Shown here: positions 33,192 through 41,330 of the stretch, in pieces
Numbering within the stretch: position 1 is the first letter of the stretch
Layout of the letters: each line of letters opens with the position of its first letter
Origin: Parasphingopyxis sp.
GTDB taxonomy: Bacteria > Pseudomonadota > Alphaproteobacteria > Sphingomonadales > Sphingomonadaceae
Reading direction: 5' to 3'
NCBI RefSeq assembly: GCF_028279465.1
Contig: NZ_JANQNS010000013.1
Span: 124,001-188,000, forward strand
DNA: 64,000 nt
Position numbers and translations under genes: made by a program
Notes under the pieces: generated by a model
Database searches by the model: none
Seen by the model: the letters and a program-made list of their open reading frames with translations, nothing else
Told to the model about the DNA's origin: nothing

Positions 33192-34601
33192 ATGGCTGAC
33201 AAGACCTATGATTATGACGTGCTGGTGATCGGTTCCGGGCCGGGCGGCTATGTCGCCGCGATCCGGGCCGCGCAGCTCGGGCTCAAAACGGCCTGCGCGG
33301 AAAGCCGCGAGACGCTGGGCGGCACGTGCTTGAACGTTGGCTGCATCCCGTCCAAGGCGCTGCTGCACGCGTCCGAGCTCTACGAGGAAGCGCATGAGGG
33401 CGCGCTGGAAAAATTCGGCATCAAGCTGACCGGTGCGAAGCTCGATCTCGATCAGATGCATGCCGAAAAGTCGAAAGCGGTCGGCGAACTGACCGGCGGC
33501 ATCGAATTTCTGTTCAAGAAGAACAAGATCGACTGGCTCAAGGGCCATGCGAAGTTCACGGGTGAGAATACGGTCGAGGTCGATGGCAAGACCGTTACCG
33601 CGAAAGATATTGTGATTGCGACTGGTTCCTCCGTCACGCCGTTGCCGGGCGTCGAGATCGATAACGACAAGCACCAGATCGTCGATTCCACGGGCGCGCT
33701 CGCGCTGCCCAAGGTGCCCAAACATATGGTCGTGATCGGCGGCGGTGTGATCGGGCTGGAGCTCGGGTCGGTGTGGCGGCGGTTGGGTGCCGAAGTTACT
33801 GTCGTCGAATATCTCGATCAGATCCTGCCCGGCATGGACGGCGATATCCGCAAGGAAGCGGCGAAGATTTTCAAGAAGCAGGGTTTCACGATCCGCACGG
33901 GCACCAAGGTGACCGGCGCCGAAACATTGAAGACCAAGGTCAAGCTCACGGTCGAACCCGCCCAAGGCGGCGACGAAGAGCTGCTCGAAGCCGATTGCGT
34001 GCTCGTGTCGATCGGTCGGCGGCCAAACACCGAGGGGCTGGGGGTCGATGCGATCGGGCTCGAGCTCAACGAGCGCGGCCAGGTGCCGATCGACCACGAG
34101 TTCCGCACGACTGTCCCCGGCGTCTGGGCCATCGGCGATGTCGCGCCGGGCCTCATGCTCGCGCACAAGGCCGAGGATGAAGGCATCGCGGTCGCCGAGA
34201 ATATCGCGGGTCAAGTCGGCATCGTAAACCATGATGTGATCCCGTCGGTGGTCTATACGATGCCGGAGATTGCCGGGGTCGGGCTCACCGCCGAGGAAGC
34301 GAAAGAGAAGGGCTATACGGTTAAGGCCGGCAAGTTCCCGATGATGGCCAACAGCCGCGCCAAGACGAACCGCGATACCGATGGCTTTGTCAAAGTGATC
34401 GCCGATGCCGAGACGGATCGCGTGCTCGGCGTCCATATCATCGCCTCGCTCGCTGGTACGATGATCGCCCAGGCCGCGCAGGCGATGGAGTTCGGCGCGA
34501 CGAGCGAGGATATCGCTTATACCTGCCACGCCCATCCGACCCATGCCGAGGCGGTGAAGGAAGCGGCGATGGCGGTGCAGGGCAAACCCATCCATATCTG
34601 A
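33192..34601 (+). CDS. lpdA: Dihydrolipoyl dehydrogenase (E3)
   Basis: 469-residue flavoprotein that reoxidises dihydrolipoamide. FAD-binding GSGPGGY (14-20), redox disulfide Cys46/Cys51 in GGTCLNVGCIPSKAL, NAD-binding VIGGGVIGLELGSVW, and catalytic His-Glu in CHAHPTHAEAVKEAAM. Located with sucAB, so the OGDH complex is its likely main partner, although E3 can also serve pyruvate dehydrogenase. A stem-loop with arms at 34599-34606 and 34639-34646 starts at its stop codon. Confidence 0.97.
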   Translation: MADKTYDYDVLVIGSGPGGYVAAIRAAQLGLKTACAESRETLGGTCLNVGCIPSKALLHASELYEEAHEGALEKFGIKLTGAKLDLDQMHAEKSKAVGELTGGIEFLFKKNKIDWLKGHAKFTGENTVEVDGKTVTAKDIVIATGSSVTPLPGVEIDNDKHQIVDSTGALALPKVPKHMVVIGGGVIGLELGSVWRRLGAEVTVVEYLDQILPGMDGDIRKEAAKIFKKQGFTIRTGTKVTGAETLKTKVKLTVEPAQGGDEELLEADCVLVSIGRRPNTEGLGVDAIGLELNERGQVPIDHEFRTTVPGVWAIGDVAPGLMLAHKAEDEGIAVAENIAGQVGIVNHDVIPSVVYTMPEIAGVGLTAEEAKEKGYTVKAGKFPMMANSRAKTNRDTDGFVKVIADAETDRVLGVHIIASLAGTMIAQAAQAMEFGATSEDIAYTCHAHPTHAEAVKEAAMAVQGKPIHI

Positions 34602-34646
34602 TTTGGACGATGGTTTCGTTTACACCGAACGGGGTAGGCCAAATCA
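34599..34646 (+). other. Stem-loop beginning at the lpdA stop codon
   Basis: TGATTTGG (34599-34606, including the TGA stop) and CCAAATCA (34639-34646) are perfect 8-bp inverted arms. The loop holds a smaller GGTTTCG/CGAAC-type pairing. No run of T follows, so it is not a classical terminator; it may stabilise or end the suc operon mRNA. Nothing else is apparent in the 145-bp gap before the next gene. Confidence 0.4.
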
Positions 34647-34746
34647 CTGCTCAAACTTCCAATTATGGCTTAATATCAGTGGGATAAGGCCTGTTCAGGG
34701 TGATTGACAGCCGGGTCCTGCCGTAACCTGAAATATGGAGCTGCCG

Positions 34747-35457
34747 ATGCGCCCAACGCTTACCAAATGGCATATCTGGCTCGGCTGGCTGGCGGGCGTG
34801 CCGCTGCTGCTCTGGACCGTCTCGGGCCTGTTCATGGTGTCGCAGCCGATCGAGACGGTGCGGGGCGAGCATCTGCGCGCCGAACCGCCCGTCATCGCGA
34901 CGCCCGCCAATCCGCCTGTCTTCCCGCGCATCGATAGCGCCGTCCGCGCGGTCGAAAGCGTCGATCTCGTCCAGCGCCCGTCCGGCACGCAATGGATCAT
35001 CCGCTACGCCGATGGCGGTGGGCGCCGCGCTTCGATCGAAACCGGCGCCTATCTCGCGCCGCAACTGACGAGCGACGAGGCGGCCGGCATCGCCGAGGCC
35101 GCCTATGCCGGCGATGCACCGCTCGCGCAGATGCAGCGCTTCGAGGCTGACGCCAATCCGATCGACCTGCGCCGCAATCGCCCCGCCTGGCAGGCGCGGT
35201 TCGGCGACAGCCATCATGTCTATGTCGATGCGGAAACCGGCGATATCCTCGCGATCCGTACCGGCCTCTGGCGGACTTTCGATTTCATGTGGGGGCTGCA
35301 CATTATGGACCTGGAGGGTCGCAGCGATACCAGTCATCCGCTGCTCATCGGTTTCGCCGCGCTGGCGTTGCTGATGACGCTGCTCGGTCTGATTGTGCTG
35401 CCCTGGCGGTATGTGAAGAAACGGCGGAAACAGATCTTTCAAGACCGTTTGCCCTGA
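34747..35457 (+). CDS. PepSY-domain membrane protein
   Basis: 236 residues from ATG 34747, chosen because GGAG (34737-34740) lies 6 nt upstream; ATG 34735 is in frame without a ribosome site. N-terminal helix (HIWLGWLAGVPLLLWTVSGL), a PepSY-like periplasmic domain ending ARFGDSHHVYVDAETGDILA, then WRTFDFMWGLHIMDLEGR and a C-terminal helix (PLLIGFAALALLMTLLGLIV). It resembles the membrane PepSY proteins often linked to siderophore or iron reduction. The stop codon lies inside the left copy of the REP-like repeat, so the last residues (QDRLP) may have been altered by its insertion. Confidence 0.8.
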   Translation: MRPTLTKWHIWLGWLAGVPLLLWTVSGLFMVSQPIETVRGEHLRAEPPVIATPANPPVFPRIDSAVRAVESVDLVQRPSGTQWIIRYADGGGRRASIETGAYLAPQLTSDEAAGIAEAAYAGDAPLAQMQRFEADANPIDLRRNRPAWQARFGDSHHVYVDAETGDILAIRTGLWRTFDFMWGLHIMDLEGRSDTSHPLLIGFAALALLMTLLGLIVLPWRYVKKRRKQIFQDRLP

Positions 35458-35474
35458 GCTTGTCGAAGGGCCGT
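35449..35474 (+). repeat. Left 26-bp inverted repeat of the GIY-YIG unit
   Basis: 26 bp with core CCTGAGCTTGTCGAAGG that is the exact reverse complement of 35772-35797. The core is itself REP-like, with GCCCT and AGGGC forming a 5-bp stem around an asymmetric centre. Outside, the similarity extends a further 5 bp with one mismatch. It covers the stop codon of the PepSY gene. Confidence 0.9.
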
Positions 35475-35494
35475 ACTTTCTTCTAATTCGCGCA

Positions 35495-35806
35495 ATGCCA
35501 TTTTGGACATATATGCTGCACTGCCGGGGCGGGGCCTTCTATGCCGGACATACGGACGATCTGGATCGCCGGATTGGGGAACACCGCAGTGGCCGGATTC
35601 CAGGATTTACCCATGACAAGCTTCCGGTCGAACTTGTCTGGTCCGAGGAGTTTCAGACCCGCGATGAGGCGAAAGCTATGGAAAAGCGCATCAAAGGCTG
35701 GGGCCGTGCCAAGAAAATGGCACTTATACGCGGTGATTGGGAAGAAATTTCGCTTTTGGCCAAAAAGAAGGACGGCCCTTCGACAAGCTCAGGGCAAGCG
35801 GAATAG
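35495..35806 (+). CDS. GIY-YIG nuclease family protein
   Basis: 103 residues. The single GIY-YIG domain begins WTYMLHCRGGAFYAGHTDDL; the GIY and YIG positions are degenerate here (TYM and YAG). It continues with DRRIGEHRSGRIPGFTHDKL (the conserved Arg), and LVWSEEFQTRDEAKAMEKRI with the catalytic Glu and the typical KGW. It matches the small UPF0213/YhbQ-like group. The last residues, PSTSSGQAE, are encoded by the right inverted repeat, so repeat and gene are physically merged. Stand-alone members are thought to nick or cut DNA; a substrate is not known. Confidence 0.85.
   Translation: MPFWTYMLHCRGGAFYAGHTDDLDRRIGEHRSGRIPGFTHDKLPVELVWSEEFQTRDEAKAMEKRIKGWGRAKKMALIRGDWEEISLLAKKKDGPSTSSGQAE
35772..35797 (-). 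repeat. Right 26-bp inverted repeat of the GIY-YIG unit
   Basis: Perfect reverse complement of 35449-35474 and part of the 3' coding end of the GIY-YIG gene. Together the two copies enclose a 349-bp unit containing only that gene. No flanking target-site duplication is obvious by eye. Confidence 0.9.
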
Positions 35807-35818
35807 GGTGCACGGCCA

Positions 35819-36445
35819 GTGACCCCCATCGATTTCCCAATCGGCCCCGTGCTCTCGACGCTCGATCTTGCCGGGATCGGGCTGTTCGCGGCGACGGGTG
35901 CGGTGGCGGCGGCGCGGGCGAAGCAAACGCTCGTGACCTTCGCATTCTTCGCGCTGGCGACGGGCGTGGGCGGCGGCACGGTGCGCGATCTGCTGATCGG
36001 CGCGCCGGTCTTCTGGATTGAAGACACGCGCCCGCTCACCGCCTGTCTCGTCATCGCGCTCCTTATCTGGATCACGCCGGCGAAGCTCTGGGCCGGCAAG
36101 GCGCTGGACTGGCTCGATGCGATCGGCATGGCCGCCTATGCGGTGTTCGGCGCGGCCAAGGCTTTGAGTTTCGGCGTCCCGCCCGTCGCCGCCGTGATGA
36201 TGGGCATCTTCACCGCCTGTCTCGGCGGCATTATCCGCGACGTGCTGGCCGGCGAGCCCTCGATAATCTTGCGGCCGGAACTCTATGTGACGGCGGCCGC
36301 GCTCGCGGCAGCACTGTTCGTGGGCCTGAGCGCGGCGGGCGTTATGCTGCCTGTCGCGGCGGGGGTTTCGGCATTGGCGGGTTTTGCGCTGCGGGCGCTG
36401 GCGATTTGGAAGGGCTTGGCCCTACCCGTGTATCGGGGCGGATAG
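35819..36445 (+). CDS. TRIC-type (UPF0126) cation channel family membrane protein
   Basis: 208 residues from GTG 35819. Six to seven hydrophobic segments and the duplicated glycine-rich motif GVGGGTVRDLLIGAPVFW (first half) and CLGGIIRDVLAGEPSIIL (second half), which defines the UPF0126/trimeric intracellular cation channel family. Prokaryotic TRIC proteins form homotrimeric potassium-permeable channels. It starts just after the GIY-YIG unit, which may have been inserted between this gene and the PepSY gene. Confidence 0.88.
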   Translation: MTPIDFPIGPVLSTLDLAGIGLFAATGAVAAARAKQTLVTFAFFALATGVGGGTVRDLLIGAPVFWIEDTRPLTACLVIALLIWITPAKLWAGKALDWLDAIGMAAYAVFGAAKALSFGVPPVAAVMMGIFTACLGGIIRDVLAGEPSIILRPELYVTAAALAAALFVGLSAAGVMLPVAAGVSALAGFALRALAIWKGLALPVYRGG

Positions 36446-36454
36446 CGCCTTACC

Positions 36455-37219
36455 TCAGGCTTTGGGCAGACATATCGCCGCGCCGTCCGGGGCGCGCAAA
36501 AATGCATGGCCGTCCGACGGCTTCCCTTGTCCGAGAACCGTTGCACCGAGTGTTTTGGCATCGTCCAGTGCAGCCTGCGGTTCGGTCACTTTCAGGCTCG
36601 GTATCCAGATCGCCTGCGTCCCCGACGGCGGCTCATCGGGCAGATACAGCGCCACTTTTTCACCCGAAGGCCCGGCAATGCACCTGCCATCCTGTTCCCC
36701 ATCCGAAAGCGGCCCGGCCTCCCAGCCGAACAGCTGCGCATAGAATTCCATAGGAAATGCCGGGGCAGCCGACAGATAGACTTCCACACCGAACTGTCGC
36801 TCAGGTACCGGAAAATCGTGACGCGACAGGGAGATGCCAATAAGTGCGCCGTGCGGGTCGCGCAGCAGCGCATTGCGCCCGACGCCGGGCACTTCGAACG
36901 GATCGCGGACGATCGTTCCGCCGAGCCGTTTCGCGGCGGCGGCAGATGCATCCACGTCAGCGACTTCGACATAGGCGATCCACCCGTTCGGCAATGCCGG
37001 CGGTGTTTCGGCAAAGCCGGCCCCGGCCTCATTGTCCGAAAGGGCGAGAACGAAGTCTTTTTCGCCGCCGCCCCAAGCAAAGTCGGTTGCGTGTTCGATC
37101 TCGTAACGCCAGCCCGCAATGCGCTCGTAAAAAGCCATCGAGCGTCGCCGATCGCTGGTGAAGAGATCGTGCCAAACGATCCGGCCCGTCTTATCGGTTG
37201 TCATCTTGTCGGTTGTCAT
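36455..37219 (-). CDS. VOC family protein with two glyoxalase-like domains
   Basis: 254 residues from ATG 37219, the codon that overlaps the rsgA stop (ATGA). Start alternatives upstream lie inside rsgA in another frame. Domain 1 (GRIVWHDLFTSDRRRSMAFY, to about residue 125) and domain 2 (QFGVEVYLSAAPAFPMEFYA to the C-terminus RAPDGAAICLPKA) each have VOC folds. This resembles the CFP-30B-like / hydroxylase group, whose ligand is unknown. Coupled to rsgA. Confidence 0.82.
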   Translation of the reverse strand: MTTDKMTTDKTGRIVWHDLFTSDRRRSMAFYERIAGWRYEIEHATDFAWGGGEKDFVLALSDNEAGAGFAETPPALPNGWIAYVEVADVDASAAAAKRLGGTIVRDPFEVPGVGRNALLRDPHGALIGISLSRHDFPVPERQFGVEVYLSAAPAFPMEFYAQLFGWEAGPLSDGEQDGRCIAGPSGEKVALYLPDEPPSGTQAIWIPSLKVTEPQAALDDAKTLGATVLGQGKPSDGHAFLRAPDGAAICLPKA

Positions 37220-38307
37220 TGTCCCGCTCCTTCCCGGCCTTTTGCCTTTTTGATCTGGCGTACCATCTTGCCGAACGCCTTGTCGCGCGTTCGGCGTTCG
37301 GCGAGGCTTGCCGAATTGAACGCCTCTTCGGCCTTGAGCTTGCGCCACCGGCCAAGCCGCGCTTCGTCGATATCGCCGCGCTCGAGAGCGGCCAGGACCG
37401 CGCATCCCGGCTCGGTCCTGTGCTGGCAATCGTTGAACCGGCACTGGGCGGCAAGGGCGTGAATGTCCGCGAACACAGTATCGATACCGGTCGCGGCATC
37501 GGTCAGTTGCAACTCGCGCATTCCGGGCGTGTCGAGTACGAGACAGCCGCCCGGCACGCAATGCAGCTGCCGCCTCGTGGTCGTATGCCGGCCCTTGGCG
37601 TCGTCCTCGCGGATCGGCTGTGTCTCGATCAATTGGGTGCCGGAAAGGGCGTTAGTGAGGGTCGATTTGCCGACGCCGGAGGATCCGAGAAACGCGACGG
37701 TTTGACCCGATTTGCACCAGTCTTTCAGTTTTGCCCCCGGCTCTTCGCCCCGCGCATCGAGGGTCACGACGGGGACAAGTTCCGAAATCGCGGCCGCCCG
37801 ATCGATATAGCTCTGCGTTTCGGAGACCAGATCGGCCTTCGTCAAGACGATAACCGGCGTGATATCGGCCTCGAATGCCAGGGCGATGTATCGTTCGAGT
37901 CGGGCGACGTTGAAATCCTGGTTGCAGGACGAGACGATGAAGACCGTGTCGATATTGGCCGCGATCAGCTGGAGCTGCCGGTCCGTTCCCGGTGCGCGGC
38001 GTTTGATGAGGCTCTTGCGCTCTAGGACGCGGCTCGATTGCGGGCGCTGCCGATCGAGCAACACCCAGTCGCCAACTGTCGCGTCCGGCAAGGGTGGGAT
38101 CGTTTTGTCGATGCCATCGCCGATGATATGGAGCGCGCTGCGATGCACCTCGACGATGCGGACAGGCGGTGTCTCCGTCAGCGCGTCTTCGCTGATCTGC
38201 GTTGCGAAATAGGGTTGCCAGCCGAGCGTTTCGAGTGGCGATATATGTTGTTCTGATCCGCCGCCCTTGATCCTGGGCGGCAGGAATGCGGAATAATCCC
38301 GTACCAT
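37216..38307 (-). CDS. rsgA: Ribosome small-subunit-dependent GTPase RsgA
   Basis: 363 residues. A circularly permuted GTPase that checks late 30S assembly. N-terminal OB fold (about 40-100), then G motifs in permuted order: G4 LTKAD, G1 GSSGVGKST and G3 DTPGMREL. A C-terminal zinc site follows, CRFNDCQHRTEPGC. TIPPLPDATVGDWVLLDRQR and IAANIDTVFIVSSCNQDFN are family-typical. It ends in a coupled overlap with the VOC gene. The 225-bp gap upstream towards sppA contains a hairpin but no ORF I trust. Confidence 0.93.
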   Translation of the reverse strand: MVRDYSAFLPPRIKGGGSEQHISPLETLGWQPYFATQISEDALTETPPVRIVEVHRSALHIIGDGIDKTIPPLPDATVGDWVLLDRQRPQSSRVLERKSLIKRRAPGTDRQLQLIAANIDTVFIVSSCNQDFNVARLERYIALAFEADITPVIVLTKADLVSETQSYIDRAAAISELVPVVTLDARGEEPGAKLKDWCKSGQTVAFLGSSGVGKSTLTNALSGTQLIETQPIREDDAKGRHTTTRRQLHCVPGGCLVLDTPGMRELQLTDAATGIDTVFADIHALAAQCRFNDCQHRTEPGCAVLAALERGDIDEARLGRWRKLKAEEAFNSASLAERRTRDKAFGKMVRQIKKAKGREGAGQ

Positions 38308-38436
38308 TGTCGGTCAACTTTCATGTTCGGGGCGCGAGTCAAGCTCGGGCCGGAAGTGTCAGTGTTTTCTGAGGTTGCAAAGCAACGGAGCCGCCAAGAT
38401 CGTCTTGGCAGCGCTCTTGATCGTTGCATTTGCGCC

Positions 38437-38457
38437 GGGAGGACTGCTTGTCCTCCC
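38437..38457 (-). terminator. Possible terminator hairpin downstream of sppA
   Basis: GGGAGGAC (38437-38444) and GTCCTCCC (38450-38457) form a perfect 8-bp stem with a 5-nt loop in the 225-bp gap between sppA and rsgA, both read leftward. There is no T tract on the minus strand, so it may act as an mRNA 3'-end block rather than an intrinsic terminator. Confidence 0.35.
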
Positions 38458-38532
38458 CACTTCACCGGGACATGAAATCTCCGTTTTCGATATCCGCTGT
38501 TTAGCGCATATTCGCGATTTCTACAATCTGTT

Positions 38533-40419
38533 TCAGCCGCGCAGCCAGGCCATCAGCATCGTTTGCAGCGTTGTCTCCTCCGCAGCGCTGCTCCGCCCCG
38601 GCAGCACCTCCACCGGGCACTCGAGACAGCGTAGCTGCATCGCCGGACCGTCGAGCAGGAGCTGCATCTCGGCGGTTACCGTCGCGAGAATCGCGCGGGG
38701 GTCGGGGGCGAGCATTGTCCAGATGTCGCGCGGGGCGCTGGTCTGTTGGGCATCCTCATCCTCGCGCGTCCAGTTGCGGATGAACTCGGCGAACGGGTCC
38801 GGCGGCTGTTCGATCCAGAGGATGCGGACATCGTCGGCCTCCACCTCGGCGCGGCTCGCGGCCTCGGCAATCGCATCGTCCATCGTACCGAAGGCGTCGA
38901 CGAGGCCGAGCTGGCGCGCCGTGCCGCCGGCCCATACGCGGCCCTCGGCGATCTCGGCGACGCGCTCGACCGGTATGGACCGGTTTTCGCTGACGAGGCT
39001 CAGGAAGCGGCGGTAAATATCTTCGGTGCCCGACTGGATGAGCCGCGCTGCTTCGGGCGAGAGGCCGCCGAAGATATCGGGTTCGCCCGAGAGCGGCGTT
39101 GTCGTCACGCCGTCGGCGCCGATATCGAGCTGGTCGAGCGTGCCCTCGAAGGTCGGGATCACGCTGAACACGCCGATCGAACCGGTGATCGTACCCGGCT
39201 CGGCCATGATATGATCGCCGGCCATCGCGACCCAGTAACCGCCCGATGCGGCAAGATTGCCCATCGAAACCACCACGGGGATATCGCCCTCGGCCTCGGA
39301 GAATTGGAGTACCGCGCGCCGCATCCGCTCTGAGGCCAGCGCCGAGCCGCCCGGAGAATCGACGCGTACGACGAGCGCCGAGAAATCGTGATTTTGCGAG
39401 GCTTCGCGCAGCAATTCGGCGATCGTCTCGCCGCCCGCCGTGCCCGGCGGCGCTTCGCCGTCGACGATCGTGCCGGCGACCGTCACGACGCCGATATTGG
39501 TGCCGCCGCCCTGGCGCGGGTTGGCCGCGATCCAGTTGGCGAGGCGGATCGCCTGAAAGCCGGTATCCGCATCTTCGCCGGCCAGTTCGGCGAGGCGCGC
39601 CTGCCAATCCGCGCGCGTGCCGATCTCGTCGACCATACCTGTTTCGCGCGCGGCGGTGGCAAGATCGTTATTCGCTGCTTCGACCAGATCGGCCGGCGTT
39701 GCGATAATCGCGTCGAGATCGGCTTCGGGCCGCGCGCGCGCGACATCTTCGCGCCACGCTTCGAACAGCGTGTCGGCGAGCGCCTGATTGGCTTCGCGCG
39801 CTTCGGGCGATTGTTCGGATTCGCTGAACGGTTCGACCGCGGACTTGAACTCGCCAACGCGGAATACATTCACATTGACGCCGAACCGCCGGAGCATGTC
39901 GCCATAATAGAGTCGGCTGCCGCCCGGGCCGAGCACCAGCGCCCCGCCCATCGGATGGACCCAGATTTCGCTGGCATGGGCGGCGAGCGCATAGGCGTCG
40001 TCGCCATAGCCGGTCGCATAGGCGATCACCGGCTTGTCGGCGTCGCGCACCGTCTGGATCGCATCGGCGACCCGCGCAACGGCCGTCTGCCCGCCGCCGA
40101 GGAAACCGTCGAGATCGAGCGCGACGGCCGAGACGCGATCGTCGGTCGCGGCGGTCTCGAGCGCCTGCACGATATCGCGCAGCCGGTGTTGCGGTACGGT
40201 TTCGGCGCCGGTCAGCGCGTCGAAGGGATTAATATTTTCCGGCTGCTCGACGATCACGCCATCGAGATCGAGATGGAGCGCGCCTTCGCCCGGCACGACC
40301 GGATTGGGGCTGGCGGTGAGCACCATGTAGAGGAGGCCGAAAAACAGCAGCAGAAGGAGCAGGACGAGCGCGTCCTTGATCCCCACCAAAACCTTCCAGG
40401 CACCGCGCAACAGCCGCAT
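38533..40419 (-). CDS. sppA: Signal peptide peptidase SppA, 67K type
   Basis: 628-residue inner-membrane serine/lysine protease that degrades cleaved signal peptides. N-terminal helix DALVLLLLLLFFGLLYMVLT. Two S49 domains: the general-base Lys in FRVGEFKSAVEPF aligns with E. coli Lys209 (RVGTYKSAVEPF), and the nucleophile Ser in NLAASGGYWVAM aligns with Ser409. TITGSIGVFSVIPTFEGTLD follows. The C-terminus retains a CLEC motif, comparable to the E. coli CLTC. The active site looks complete. Confidence 0.95.
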   Translation of the reverse strand: MRLLRGAWKVLVGIKDALVLLLLLLFFGLLYMVLTASPNPVVPGEGALHLDLDGVIVEQPENINPFDALTGAETVPQHRLRDIVQALETAATDDRVSAVALDLDGFLGGGQTAVARVADAIQTVRDADKPVIAYATGYGDDAYALAAHASEIWVHPMGGALVLGPGGSRLYYGDMLRRFGVNVNVFRVGEFKSAVEPFSESEQSPEAREANQALADTLFEAWREDVARARPEADLDAIIATPADLVEAANNDLATAARETGMVDEIGTRADWQARLAELAGEDADTGFQAIRLANWIAANPRQGGGTNIGVVTVAGTIVDGEAPPGTAGGETIAELLREASQNHDFSALVVRVDSPGGSALASERMRRAVLQFSEAEGDIPVVVSMGNLAASGGYWVAMAGDHIMAEPGTITGSIGVFSVIPTFEGTLDQLDIGADGVTTTPLSGEPDIFGGLSPEAARLIQSGTEDIYRRFLSLVSENRSIPVERVAEIAEGRVWAGGTARQLGLVDAFGTMDDAIAEAASRAEVEADDVRILWIEQPPDPFAEFIRNWTREDEDAQQTSAPRDIWTMLAPDPRAILATVTAEMQLLLDGPAMQLRCLECPVEVLPGRSSAAEETTLQTMLMAWLRG

Positions 40420-40481
40420 TCCAAGCTCCTCGATCGTCAGATAGACGCTATTTAGGTGCGGTGGCGATGACGTGCAATCGG

Positions 40482-40504
40482 CCCTCTCCCCTTGCGGGAG
40501 AGGG
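40482..40504. repeat. Perfect 9-bp-stem palindrome in intergenic hairpin field
   Basis: CCCTCTCCC (40482-40490), 5-nt loop, GGGAGAGGG (40496-40504). Part of a 264-bp gene-free stretch between sppA and nrsF that also holds ACGGCGCGT/ACGCGCCGT arms (40509-40517 and 40575-40583), the cruciform at 40604-40653, and CTCTCC/GGGGGAGG fragments. The stretch has no plausible ORF. Confidence 0.75.
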
Positions 40505-40603
40505 AAAGACGGCGCGTAGTGCCTTCAGGGAGAGGGGCCCAGAGTGAGCGAAGCGAGCGTAAATGCTTTAAGACACGCGCCGTTTGCGGCGAACCCTCTC
40601 CAA

Positions 40604-40653
40604 GGACGGCTAAAAAAATCGGCCGCTGCGCTGCCCGATTTTACAAGCCGTCC
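40604..40653. repeat. 50-bp near-perfect cruciform, two stacked 8-bp stems
   Basis: GGACGGCT (40604-40611) pairs with AGCCGTCC (40646-40653), and AAAATCGG (40615-40622) with CCGATTTT (40635-40642). They are separated by symmetric 3-nt internal loops and close on a 12-nt loop. Sixteen base pairs in one structure is well beyond chance for this length. Likely a dispersed repeat or an mRNA 3' structure for nrsF, whose stop is about 30 bp to the right on the minus strand. Confidence 0.75.
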
Positions 40654-40683
40654 TATCCTCTCCCGAAATGGGGGAGGAAGAAT

Positions 40684-41325
40684 CTACCAGCGGACGAGAT
40701 GCGGGACGATCAGCCGGCCCGCCACCGTCGTCAGGGCGATGGCGAGCGAATACCAGAGGCCGATATAGACGATGTCGTTATGCGGGCAGTGCATCGAATA
40801 GGCGAGCGCGCCGAGGCTGCCCGCTGCAAGGCCCGTGACCGTGCCTGCGCGCTCGGGCGAGGTCGGCGCACCGCGCCGAAGCCACCAGGTCAGCACCGCG
40901 CCGAGCATGAGCCCGATACCGATCGAATAGGTCAGGCATTCGACGCCATTGACCGGGTGGAGCCGTTCGGCGACCGGCGTGCGGCTGACCAGAGCCGCGA
41001 CCGCCGCGGCCACCGGTATCGTCAGCGCGGCCATCGCCGCCCAGCGCCAGCCCGAGCGGCTGGTGCCGACGGCCGGGCGTGCCATGCTCGTGGCGGCGGT
41101 CAGGCTGGCTGCGCCGAGCACGACGAGCAGCCCGGTGCGCACTAGAAACATCGGATCGGTTGCCGTTGCGTCCAGGAAACGGTCCCGAAATCCCAGCGTC
41201 GAAACGACGAGCACGCCGCTGACCGCCGTCAGAAAGACGACGCCGCCGATCGCGCCATTGGCATTGAGCGGTTTTACCGGCTCCAGCTCTTCGGCAAGGC
41301 TATCGAGATCAAAATTCTGCGACAT
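40684..41325 (-). CDS. nrsF: Anti-sigma factor NrsF (DUF1109)
   Basis: 213 residues with six predicted membrane helices. Two conserved cysteines, Cys130 (NGVECLTYSIG) and Cys180 (YSMHCPHNDIVYIG), lie at almost the same positions as the Caulobacter NrsF cysteines (131 and 181, recalled) that are needed for its release of sigma F in response to dichromate/cadmium. ATG 41325 lies 5 bp after the sigF stop. It would hold SigF inactive at the membrane until the signal is sensed. Confidence 0.88.
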   Translation of the reverse strand: MSQNFDLDSLAEELEPVKPLNANGAIGGVVFLTAVSGVLVVSTLGFRDRFLDATATDPMFLVRTGLLVVLGAASLTAATSMARPAVGTSRSGWRWAAMAALTIPVAAAVAALVSRTPVAERLHPVNGVECLTYSIGIGLMLGAVLTWWLRRGAPTSPERAGTVTGLAAGSLGALAYSMHCPHNDIVYIGLWYSLAIALTTVAGRLIVPHLVRW

Positions 41326-41330
41326 TATTC

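Noticed and set aside
34723..34748. GTAACC-N16-CGAT, a 9/10 match to the sigma-F promoter upstream of the PepSY gene
   Set aside because: Transcription would start after the only start codon that has a ribosome site (ATG 34747), so it cannot drive this gene. Treated as chance.
38375..39016. Plus-strand open frame of 213 codons opposite the sppA 3' end
   Set aside because: Mostly antisense to the conserved sppA coding region, Arg/Ser-rich with no domain, no ribosome site. A shadow of high-GC codon use.
40492..40690. Possible CRISPR or attachment site because of dense repeats
   Set aside because: Repeats are inverted and unequal rather than regularly spaced direct repeats; no cas or integrase gene in the window.
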